From contig NZ_JAIVFX010000015.1 in NCBI RefSeq assembly GCF_020829625.1, forward strand, positions 111,797-175,796: DNA of 64,000 nucleotides, given 5' to 3'. A model generated the notes under the pieces. That model saw only the letters and a list, made by a program, of their open reading frames with translations. It was not told where the DNA came from and searched no databases. The translations under genes and the position numbers were made by a program. This DNA comes from Nostoc sp. XA010 (lineage in GTDB: Bacteria > Cyanobacteriota > Cyanobacteriia > Cyanobacteriales > Nostocaceae). Positions 52,670 to 60,263 of the stretch are shown here, in pieces; position 1 is the first letter of the stretch; each line of letters starts with the position of its first letter.

Positions 52670-55417
52670 TTAACTACTACGCAGATTAGCCACTAACTGA
52701 CGTGCAAATGCAGAAATTGCTTCATATTTATCGCTATGAAGTTGCATCATTTTACTACGTGCAGTTTGTTCAGCAGGGTTATTAGCAACTGCTGCCAATT
52801 GTTCGTAACCTGGATAATAACGACAGAATGTATAAATACCGTTATCATCTAACAGCCATTGGCTATAAACGCTTTCTTTGCGGGGAAAGAAGCTTTCTGA
52901 GGCATTACGAGAAATAATGTTGCGGGGATACTTTAAGATATCTGCAAAACTATCCACTGCAACCGGCTGAATGCGTCCAATCAATCGTGTTGTCAAGTTT
53001 TGCAAAATCTTAGATGCAGCTTTAGATTTGGCAATTGTATCAGGATCTTGTCCTGATAAGATGACTCTGATACCGGCTTTAGCGCCGTTTGCACAAACTC
53101 TGCCAACTAAGTCAGAAATTTGCTCGAATTCAAATAGAATTGGTGCTTCGTCAATGAAGAATATAGAAGCTGGACTACCTAATGCGCGTCGTAATGCTGC
53201 TGAATAGGCACTTAGAGATAGTACGGCTGCATCTTCACTATCTGATAGGTTTCTCAGAGCAAAAACTAATAGTTGTGCATCGGTAGGAAAGCTAGATGGT
53301 GCAGAAATGGCTTGTCCCACCCTACTAGAAAGCCAAAACCGCAAGCGCAGCTGAATTTGGCTAAGTGCGTCTTCTACTCTGCCAGTTAAAGTACTTAGCT
53401 GCAAGTGTTCTGATGAACAGAAAAACAGAAAATCTTTTAAGGTAGGAGTTTTCAGCCAAGCCTGAGTGCCAAATCCTCCCGCCATCGCCTGTCGATATCG
53501 CTCTTTTATACCCTCATCAGCAAAGAAGGCTTCTAATGCTAAGTTGAGGAGCGATCGCACGGTTTGCGATAAAATTTGACTTTCAGTGGATGATCCTAAA
53601 ACCATTGTCATTAAAGCTGATTCTAGGAAGGCGGTATAATCGTTAAAGCGATCGCGCTGTTGTTCTGGATCTAGCGATCGTAAGTCTGGCTGTTCAAATA
53701 AGTTATTTGATTGTTTGGAGATATCGAAATACGCTCCATTGGCCCCCATAAACTCTGTATAGTCAGTGAAAGTAGATGTCCCATCAGGTTTTGGGAAATC
53801 TAACGCCACAACCGGAATACCATGTGCCAAAGCCTGAGTTAAAATCCCTGATACCAACACCGATTTACCAGCACGAGTTGTCGCAAACAAAGCTAAATTT
53901 TTGTGTTGATTAAACAAATCTAAATGTATGGGCGTCCCGCCTTCTTCAGCAATCAACTCAAAGCCTTGTTTATCACCCTGTTTAGTTAAAACTAAAGGCA
54001 TTAATCCGGGAACTTCACTTGTTAAATATAGCTGGCGACGATTGAAAGGTGTCGCTAACAAACCTTCCCAAACTATTGGTAGAGTTTGCAGCCAAATTTT
54101 CCAGGCGTATTCAGTTTCCCTAATTAATTTTGCTGGACGTTGAAAACAGTTTTCAATATATCTTGTTGCCTCATCTAATTTATCGACAGTTGAACGATGT
54201 ACCAAAATAACGATACTCGTATAAATCGGGACTGCACCTTCAAATAATTGTTCTTGTGCTGCTACCGATTTCTTCAACTTTAATTGCGCGTTGACATCAA
54301 TAGTTTTGCTTTTTTCTTGAGCCATGATTGTCGTCATGTTTGACTGCTTCAGCACTCGTTGCAAAGTAGTTTTCACCATTGCTGGATTTGCCGCAGTCAA
54401 CTCACAAAAAATCTCTGTATCTACTACTGTTTCTCTGGCTAACAATTCCCATAAATATCGCAGTTGAGTAGATTTATTTACCCAACCTCCGGGTTTTTCC
54501 AGAAATGACAATGCACCAATATAACGATTGTTAACATTAACCCAACGGCGATCGGCACAAGGTACACTAGACTCCATCAGCAAAGTTGTGCCGTGGATAT
54601 TGTCTAGAAGCAATTTAGTACTAGCTAAATCTGAATTAACTTGCTCGTGTAGTCCTTGTTCATCTAAAGTCATCAACTGGGGAATCGGTATTGGCTGCGT
54701 ATCATTAAACCTTTTCCAGATGCCTTCCCAGAGTTCATCAGCTTTCAAAGGTTTGACATCCAATCCCATTTGGTTAGATAAAATTTGTTCCCAGCGTAAA
54801 AAACCTTGCTTGTAAGCATTTGTTATCAGCGTTTCTATGCGCTGGTTTTCTACATCTGAGAGATCCCCTTTAAATTTTAACCACCATGATTCCGCTCTAA
54901 CTAAAAGCTTCTCTATCCAATCATCTGCATTTCTGGAGTTGGATTCAATGGTATAAGTGACATAAATCCGCAAAAATTTAGGCTTGCGAACACCAGAAAT
55001 AGTCAATTCTTTGACTCTGGCTCTTTCTGCCATCAACAAATATTTGATATCTCGTGATGGCGCATTTCTGATTAGCGATACTAATTCTTTTTGGCGCTCT
55101 TTGTCGGAACTAAAAGATCCTAAATGCAGTGTCATTCTTTCACCGCTAGGAATGTCTTTCAATCCGGCTTCAATGTTATTAAAGAGTGTATCGATTTGTT
55201 CGGCTCTTAAAGTGGTATGAATTCCCTTACAGTCAAAACCAAAAACAAAGCAAAACCGATCTCTTTGAGTGCCTTTTGTCAAAAGGTAAGCGCCAATATC
55301 ACGTCCATTCATTGCGACACGTAGCATTGTCGCCAAGTGCAAGGCATCTTCAAATGGTGTTAATCTACCTTCATTTCCGGCGACGCCGACGCTTTGTTTT
55401 CCGATTTTTTGCTTCAT
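52670..55417 (-). CDS. VirB4/TraC-like type IV secretion ATPase
   Basis: A 915-aa cytoplasmic or membrane-associated ATPase that powers pilus assembly and substrate transport. It has an N-terminal CagE/TrbE/VirB domain, then the motor domain with Walker A ATTRAGKS (Lys518), Walker B FFIDEAP (Asp756, Glu757), and the downstream motif LSGQDPDTIAKSKAASKILQN typical of VirB4/TraC. Start at ATG 55417 (MKQKIGKQ) is preferred over 55477, though it overlaps the VirB3-like gene by 47 bases. All nucleotide-binding residues are intact. It is the best-supported member of the cluster. Confidence 0.85.
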   Translation of the reverse strand: MKQKIGKQSVGVAGNEGRLTPFEDALHLATMLRVAMNGRDIGAYLLTKGTQRDRFCFVFGFDCKGIHTTLRAEQIDTLFNNIEAGLKDIPSGERMTLHLGSFSSDKERQKELVSLIRNAPSRDIKYLLMAERARVKELTISGVRKPKFLRIYVTYTIESNSRNADDWIEKLLVRAESWWLKFKGDLSDVENQRIETLITNAYKQGFLRWEQILSNQMGLDVKPLKADELWEGIWKRFNDTQPIPIPQLMTLDEQGLHEQVNSDLASTKLLLDNIHGTTLLMESSVPCADRRWVNVNNRYIGALSFLEKPGGWVNKSTQLRYLWELLARETVVDTEIFCELTAANPAMVKTTLQRVLKQSNMTTIMAQEKSKTIDVNAQLKLKKSVAAQEQLFEGAVPIYTSIVILVHRSTVDKLDEATRYIENCFQRPAKLIRETEYAWKIWLQTLPIVWEGLLATPFNRRQLYLTSEVPGLMPLVLTKQGDKQGFELIAEEGGTPIHLDLFNQHKNLALFATTRAGKSVLVSGILTQALAHGIPVVALDFPKPDGTSTFTDYTEFMGANGAYFDISKQSNNLFEQPDLRSLDPEQQRDRFNDYTAFLESALMTMVLGSSTESQILSQTVRSLLNLALEAFFADEGIKERYRQAMAGGFGTQAWLKTPTLKDFLFFCSSEHLQLSTLTGRVEDALSQIQLRLRFWLSSRVGQAISAPSSFPTDAQLLVFALRNLSDSEDAAVLSLSAYSAALRRALGSPASIFFIDEAPILFEFEQISDLVGRVCANGAKAGIRVILSGQDPDTIAKSKAASKILQNLTTRLIGRIQPVAVDSFADILKYPRNIISRNASESFFPRKESVYSQWLLDDNGIYTFCRYYPGYEQLAAVANNPAEQTARSKMMQLHSDKYEAISAFARQLVANLRSS

Positions 55418-55742
55418 GGTTAACTTCCAATAAGCTCTGATAACGAGCAAAGCCTCTTGTCCAAGCGGGAACGCCAATAAATTTACTTAAAAAACTCCAA
55501 CTCCTACCACCAGTTAAAATCCACCAAGTTCCTATTCCCCAACCTGTCATTAGTATTGTCCACAACCACTTTTGAAACTCTTCTTGGAAAATCCCACCAA
55601 AAACTCCGTTGACAATAAAGTAGGAGGCTAAGGCAATTACTGTCCAAGGAAGAATTTGATCGGCAGGGATTGGCCCTAATGAGGGTTGGCTTCCTAGAAC
55701 CTGATTGACTGGACGAAAATCTTGTTCCCGATCTTGAGACAT
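55371..55742 (-). CDS. VirB3-like small inner-membrane protein
   Basis: A 123-aa protein with a polar N-terminus, two close hydrophobic segments (about residues 33-52 and 59-79) and a basic tail (RKTKRRRRRK) whose codons overlap the start of the VirB4 gene. VirB3/TraL proteins are short two-helix proteins that work with, or are fused to, VirB4. Overlap and order match. No enzymatic motif is expected or seen. Confidence 0.65.
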   Translation of the reverse strand: MSQDREQDFRPVNQVLGSQPSLGPIPADQILPWTVIALASYFIVNGVFGGIFQEEFQKWLWTILMTGWGIGTWWILTGGRSWSFLSKFIGVPAWTRGFARYQSLLEVNHEAKNRKTKRRRRRK

Positions 55743-55768
55743 TTGAAATATGAAATATCTAAAATTAT

Positions 55769-56386
55769 TTACTGCCCTTGTGGGCCTATTACAAAGCGTG
55801 TGAGTACATCAGCAACGGTAACAGCAACAACGACTAATAGGGGAGTTCTGGCAATACTTTGCCAATCCTCATCTTTACGCACTGCGTTAATCACACCAAC
55901 TAGAGAAATTGCAATATAGAGTAAGTATATTGCCCGCAACACATTAAATATTAAACTTATTGCTGCCTCACTACCACCACCAGCTGTTTGCGCTCCACCT
56001 AAATTTCTTTTAAAAAACCTTTCAGCTTCTCCAAAAAACTGTGCTTGTGCAGGGGCTGCAAACCAGTCTAACCAATACAAACTCAAAATTACGGCTGCTG
56101 CTAATATTTGTAATATTATTAGCGATCGCCTTGGTAAATTCACCTGTTGCCCAATCTGCTGGGTGATGACTGTAATTAAACTACCAACTAGTAAACAAAA
56201 AAGCAAAATAGGACTATTTAGGCTGATAACGCTTACAAGTACAGCACAAGCAATCAAAAAGGGTACAGATTCCCCCAGAATAATCAAGCTGGATTTCAGC
56301 CCCAGTCTTAACTTCTGAGATCCTTTGAGTGCGCTACCAGTTAAAGCTTTGAAAAAGTTTCTCTTGTGAGAACTTTGTCTAGACAT
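55769..56386 (-). CDS. VirB2-like pilin precursor with extended membrane leader
   Basis: A 205-aa protein. The C-terminal 90 residues look like a mature VirB2/TraA pilin: they follow a hydrophobic segment ending APAQAQ (likely signal peptidase cut after Ala115) and contain two hydrophobic helices (IFNVLRAIYLLYIAISLVGVI and PLLVVVAVTVADVLTRFVI) joined by a short charged loop RKDEDW. A Gly-rich stretch (GGAQTAGGGSEA) precedes helix one. The N-terminal 85 residues add two more hydrophobic segments, which is not usual for VirB2. It is the first gene of the operon. The start ATG lies at 56384-56386. Confidence 0.65.
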   Translation of the reverse strand: MSRQSSHKRNFFKALTGSALKGSQKLRLGLKSSLIILGESVPFLIACAVLVSVISLNSPILLFCLLVGSLITVITQQIGQQVNLPRRSLIILQILAAAVILSLYWLDWFAAPAQAQFFGEAERFFKRNLGGAQTAGGGSEAAISLIFNVLRAIYLLYIAISLVGVINAVRKDEDWQSIARTPLLVVVAVTVADVLTRFVIGPQGQ

Positions 56387-56646
56387 TGCTAATTTTCCTA
56401 TGGTGTACTTGAGTGTTTATTGTCTAAAAATTTACAATATTTAAGTCAATTTAACATGATTTAACATTTATTTTTAATAAAATTATAACTTTTTCAGTAG
56501 AATGTTACGCTGGATACAAACTATTATTCATTTAAGTTAATTGAATATTAATTTTGGTTTAAAAAGAAAGTATGCATGGTTTGAGAAACTAAGTTTCGAG
56601 CTTTAAACCAGAACTGCTATAGTCCTTTTAAGCTCTTTCTATACCA

Positions 56647-56713
56647 CGGCTTTTGCCTCAACTAGAGGTTGGTAAAGCCGATAAAAACGCAAGACTATGC
56701 TTGAGAGCATAGT
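56647..56713. ncRNA. Candidate structured RNA: two adjacent hairpins
   Basis: CGGCTTT and AAAGCCG (7-base arms, about 56647-56680) enclose an inner CCTC/GAGG pair. After a short A-rich linker, ACTATGCT (56694-56701) and AGCATAGT (56706-56713) form a perfect 8-base stem with a TGAG loop. T-runs after the second stem are weak. The strand is unknown. It may be a leader element or small RNA of the VirB-like operon. Confidence 0.35.
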
Positions 56714-57428
56714 TACAAGTTCTATAGTAAACATTTTATTACTCCAAGACACTGTTTTGTATGGATAAGACCTTACAAAACATACTACATTAATTGCTAC
56801 AAGTTTGGGGAGTTCACAGCATTGTAGCTAAAGTATCCCACCTGCAAAGCCCTTTGAGAATAATTTTGGAGATTTATGATGTTAACATTACCATTTGCAT
56901 GTAGTTAATTTCAGTCTACCGTCACTAGCAGGAAATGGACTACACTTTATCCTTTTGGCTAAATATCGCAATCCTATTTAATTTTTGAGAAAATACTTAC
57001 AAATTGCAAGCTGTTTTGTAACTAAGTGCAGGGTGCGTTATCTGGATAGAATCATTCAAGGTGAGCATCTGTACTATCCAAGCTTTTATGGCATTTCAGG
57101 TATCGGTTGGAATTGAGCAAAGAATCTATGCATGAAACTTTAAATTTTTTCGACTGTAAATTAAGCGATGCCTTATCTGCGATAGGCTTGTCTGCGATAG
57201 GCTTTTGCGATCGCAATGACTATTTATCCTTTACATATAAGTATGCTTAGTAAAAATTAAAACTACTTAACAAATATATTTCCTAATCTAAAATCGCAAT
57301 TGAATACAACCCTACCGTTCTTGGTGACGGAATATGTATCGGTCAGAGGAGTAAAAAAAGTTCAACGGTCAACTATGTTATGATTAAGTATGTTGAGAAA
57401 TATTTTCGGTCATGTGACTGACTATATG

Positions 57429-57477
57429 GACGCCTCTCCGAATCTAAATCTCTACACTCTTTGATTCTGGAGGTGTC
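57429..57477. repeat. Imperfect inverted repeat
   Basis: GACGCCTCTCCGAATC and GATTCTGGAGGTGTC pair over 13 positions with one extra base. A related CCAGAGGTGT direct copy follows at 57492-57501. Possible operator or RNA hairpin. Confidence 0.4.
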
Positions 57478-57666
57478 TACACCATTTCATTCCAGAGGTG
57501 TTTTATGTCAGTTTATATTGCTGTATTGGAATACATTGGGTGAAACTGGTATCACAAGCTGGAAGTCAAAATGCTTTAATTTTGGGCTTCCTGGCTGTTT
57601 GGAATGGTAGGTTTATTTCTGCCGACCTGTACTAGAATGCTACTTATTTAAGCTAGATTTATATCT

Positions 57667-57687
57667 CCGACTTATTGAATAAGTCGG
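57667..57687. terminator. Perfect 9-base hairpin CCGACTTAT/ATAAGTCGG
   Basis: Nine-base arms with a three-base loop end five bases before the ATG at 57692. No T-tract follows on the plus strand. In this position it would hide the ribosome binding region of the next gene, so it may regulate translation. A similar core recurs at 58824-58852. Confidence 0.5.
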
Positions 57688-57691
57688 GCAC

Positions 57692-58207
57692 ATGGGCAGC
57701 AATTTTTGCTTAAGTAAGTGGGATTGGACAGTAAATTGTATCACAAACCCAGACAACATACAAAAAATACTTGAACTTATGCCAACGGATATAATTACCC
57801 GTCCTGAATCCCTAACAGAAGATTGCTTTTTTACTTATGCCCTTGGGACTGATTTGCATGATACTAATTCGACTGCCCAATATTTACGCAGAATCAGGAA
57901 AGAAGATAAACCCTATATCGACATAGCTGTTTCTCCCAGACCTGGCTATCGATTTGAGGTCTGCCTTATCCCTGTTGAAGGGTTTGCTAAAGAAACAATA
58001 TTGACAAAAGATGGATTCGCCAAAGCTTTAGCGATTATTTGTGCTGTCTCTAACAAAGCTAGGAAGCGATTCCCCTCAGGAAATGGACAAGAAATTGTCC
58101 GGTGTCAATTTACCAACTTAGCTGATGCAGTGGCTGTAGCGAACAGATTGTCTGCATTACCATCTGATATGTATGAAACTCTCGCCAAGGTATCAAATAC
58201 ATTGTGA
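57692..58207 (+). CDS. Hypothetical soluble protein
   Basis: A 171-aa protein, predicted cytoplasmic, mixed alpha/beta. Recognisable segments are ALGTDLHDTNSTAQYLRRIRKEDKPYIDIAVSPRPGYRFEVCLIP and a C-terminal helical part with QFTNLADAVAVANRLSALPSDMYETLAKV. I do not recognise the family. The ATG at 57692 lies immediately after a hairpin. An internal ATG at 57782 (MPTDIITRP) is an alternative start giving 141 aa. It is divergent from the VirB-like operon. Confidence 0.65.
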   Translation: MGSNFCLSKWDWTVNCITNPDNIQKILELMPTDIITRPESLTEDCFFTYALGTDLHDTNSTAQYLRRIRKEDKPYIDIAVSPRPGYRFEVCLIPVEGFAKETILTKDGFAKALAIICAVSNKARKRFPSGNGQEIVRCQFTNLADAVAVANRLSALPSDMYETLAKVSNTL

Positions 58208-58409
58208 GTTTGCGTCCGCTTGAAGATTTATTATTAGAACTGACGCGAAGAGATTTTAATGGTAAGTAATTAAACGGACAAGAGAATAAAAAACTCAATG
58301 GTTCGTATTTAATCTGTTGAGAAAAGACTTGTTATACAAGGCTTTTGACCCTAGTGGACAATTTTCCTGTTTTTCCACAGTGACCCATAATTGAAAGTGA
58401 GTTTTTTTT

Positions 58410-58643
58410 ATGCCTACAAGTCCTTTGCGTGAAGAACCTCGTAACCAGCGAGCGCCTGTAATTCGTACAAGTAATGAATTTATTCTCTTGGAATGGTTAA
58501 AGTCAACTGGTCGTCTAATAGAACGGGAACATCAAGAATCTGAGTATTTAAATGAAGTAGAAGAAATTTCAGAAATGATAGACCTTGATGATATCCCTTA
58601 CGATCATGACGATGATGATGCTGACATGGATATAGAAGCGTAG
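58410..58643 (+). CDS. DUF3134 family small acidic protein
   Basis: A 77-aa protein with the N-terminal PLREEPRNQRAPVI stretch and ILLEWLKSTGRLIERE, which I recognise as the cyanobacterial DUF3134 family, ending in an Asp-rich acidic tail (DHDDDDADMD). The function is unknown. The ATG is preceded by GTGAG and a T-run. It is followed by a terminator-like hairpin at 58824-58852. Confidence 0.75.
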   Translation: MPTSPLREEPRNQRAPVIRTSNEFILLEWLKSTGRLIEREHQESEYLNEVEEISEMIDLDDIPYDHDDDDADMDIEA

Positions 58644-58823
58644 TACCGCAAAGCGGAAGTCAAAAATCAAAAGTCAAAAATCCTGTATTTTAGGGCTTTG
58701 AACGATTGAAAATGGTATCTTCATTTTTGCCACGCTGTACTAGTAGGGTAATTCGTAATTGATTATTACCCTAAACATTTCATTGATTTGGAATGTGTAA
58801 TTTATTTACGCCGAAAGGTTATA

Positions 58824-58857
58824 AATCCCGACTTTTTAAACAAGTCGGGATTCTTAG
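58824..58857. terminator. Intrinsic terminator-like hairpin between DUF3134 and mltA
   Basis: Eleven-base arms AATCCCGACTT (58824-58834) and AAGTCGGGATT (58842-58852) around a TTTAAAC loop, followed by CTTAGTATT. It lies between two convergent genes and can serve both. The core CCGACTT is shared with the hairpin at 57667-57687. Confidence 0.65.
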
Positions 58858-58876
58858 TATTAAAATGCGAGTGTGT

Positions 58877-60148
58877 TTAATTTTTGGACTTGAGTAATAG
58901 ATAAAATAATTGTCCATTGCTAACTGTAACACCAGCCCGATCGCCTGCTAATTTCCCAGTACCTAAAAAATAATCTACCCTACCTGCACCTTTAATTGCA
59001 CCTCCAGTATCTTGGTCAAGAACATAACGACTAACGATGCGCTCCTCCATTTTTCCGGTAGGATTAGCAAAGGGAATAGAAGCACGAATTAATGCTAAAG
59101 CACCAGGAGGCATGAGGGATTTATCTGTAGCGATAGAACGCTCTGCTGTTAGTGGTACGTTGATAGAACCTTGGGCTGGTTCACCGTGATTTTCTTGAAA
59201 AAAAACAAAACTGCGATCGCGCGGAATATAAATGTTTAATTCTTGGGGATGCTTTTGGAAATAGTCGAGAATAATGGGCATAGTCATCCCTTCTAGCGGT
59301 AATTTGCCATCATTCGCTAATTCTCGCCCAATACTTTTGTAATTATAAGCGGTATTACCCGCATAGCCGATTGTTGTCTGACTACCATCGGGAAGCTGAA
59401 GTCTCGCTGAACCTTGAATTTGAGCTAAATATGGTTCGAGGCGATCGCGAAACCAAAACAACTCTAATCCTTGTAATTTTCCTTTTGCAGCTTGTAAACC
59501 ATCTGCTCCTTCTAATTCTTCGCGGGTAGGATGAGGCTTAGTCCAAGAGTTTAAATCAGGAGGTAATCGATAAACAGGATAACGATATTCTGCTGTGGGG
59601 ACGCGACTAGCTGCGTAAAGCGGTTCATAATAGGCGGTGAATAAAACGGAACCTTTGGTGTCTTTACCAACTGACTGGTAAAGAACAAATTCCCGTTCGA
59701 TGGCTTGATTTAATTCTGTTGCAGAATTAGTTGTTAGTAGGAGTTCGCGGAATCTTTTCAAGCTTTTGATGACGCGATCGCGTCTAATGTCAGCCACCGG
59801 ATAGTTTTGATAAGCAGCCGCAGCATTAGCCGTTTGCAGGTATTGGAGACTACGAGCGATCGCACTTAATAGCGCCTTTTTGTCTGGCATTTCTCCATAA
59901 AGAAATTCATCAAAACAAGAGGTATCATCTTGACAACAAGTGATTGGTAATCTCTGAATTAATGGTGCTTTTTGGTTTTCAGCAGTCAAGGAAACTGGTA
60001 TATCCCACTTTTTCACCTGACATTCTGGCGAAATGAGTTCCCGATGCGCCAAAGATTGCATACGCACCAGGAAAATTGGCAAAATTACAGGTAAGCTGAT
60101 GGCGATAACTTTGTTAAACTTTCCTAACTCAGCAAGTATCTTTTCCAT
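58877..60148 (-). CDS. mltA: Membrane-bound lytic murein transglycosylase A
   Basis: A 423-aa peptidoglycan-cleaving enzyme. It has an N-terminal hydrophobic anchor (about residues 13-30), the MltA domain (VLFTAYYEPLY, AYNYKSIGRELANDGKL) and a C-terminal 3D domain with the catalytic-Asp region DQDTGGAIKGAGRVDYFLG. The active-site Asp is present. It acts in the periplasm on murein, in turnover or making gaps for envelope machines. It is 2.5 kb from the VirB-like operon and on the same strand. VirB1 is also a lytic transglycosylase, but of another family, so a link is only a possibility. Confidence 0.92.
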   Translation of the reverse strand: MEKILAELGKFNKVIAISLPVILPIFLVRMQSLAHRELISPECQVKKWDIPVSLTAENQKAPLIQRLPITCCQDDTSCFDEFLYGEMPDKKALLSAIARSLQYLQTANAAAAYQNYPVADIRRDRVIKSLKRFRELLLTTNSATELNQAIEREFVLYQSVGKDTKGSVLFTAYYEPLYAASRVPTAEYRYPVYRLPPDLNSWTKPHPTREELEGADGLQAAKGKLQGLELFWFRDRLEPYLAQIQGSARLQLPDGSQTTIGYAGNTAYNYKSIGRELANDGKLPLEGMTMPIILDYFQKHPQELNIYIPRDRSFVFFQENHGEPAQGSINVPLTAERSIATDKSLMPPGALALIRASIPFANPTGKMEERIVSRYVLDQDTGGAIKGAGRVDYFLGTGKLAGDRAGVTVSNGQLFYLLLKSKN

Positions 60149-60217
60149 CCAAATTCAAATTTTTGATATTATCCCACTTCCCTCAAATTTAAAAATAATG
60201 TAATTATTTGACAATAT

Positions 60218-60262
60218 CAAAATCTTCCCTACTCCCCACTCCCTATTCCCTACTCCCCACTT
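60218..60262. repeat. CCCCACT heptamer repeat tract
   Basis: Six units of CCCTACT/CCCCACT/CCCTATT just after the pcxA stop codon, in the short gap before mltA. Confidence 0.7.
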
Positions 60263-60263
60263 C

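Larger units (their letters stand above)
56387..57691. promoter_or_regulatory. 1.3 kb non-coding region upstream of the VirB-like operon
   Basis: The longest gene-free stretch in the window, between the divergent VirB2-like gene and the hypothetical gene at 57692. Contents: paired hairpins at 56647-56713; a 15-base direct repeat TCTGCGATAGGCTTG at 57176-57204; an imperfect inverted repeat GACGCCTCTCCGAATC/GATTCTGGAGGTGTC at 57429-57477; and a hairpin at 57667-57687. It is A+T-rich with no credible open frame. It must hold the operon promoter. Confidence 0.55.

Noticed and set aside
57505..57543. 12-codon frame MSVYIAVLEYIG after an AGAGGTG motif
   Set aside because: Too short to support as a gene; a leader peptide is possible but nothing downstream suggests attenuation.
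58877..60148. MltA as the VirB1 component of the type IV-like system
   Set aside because: MltA is a general murein enzyme of a different family from VirB1 and is separated from the cluster by two other genes; kept only as a remote possibility.
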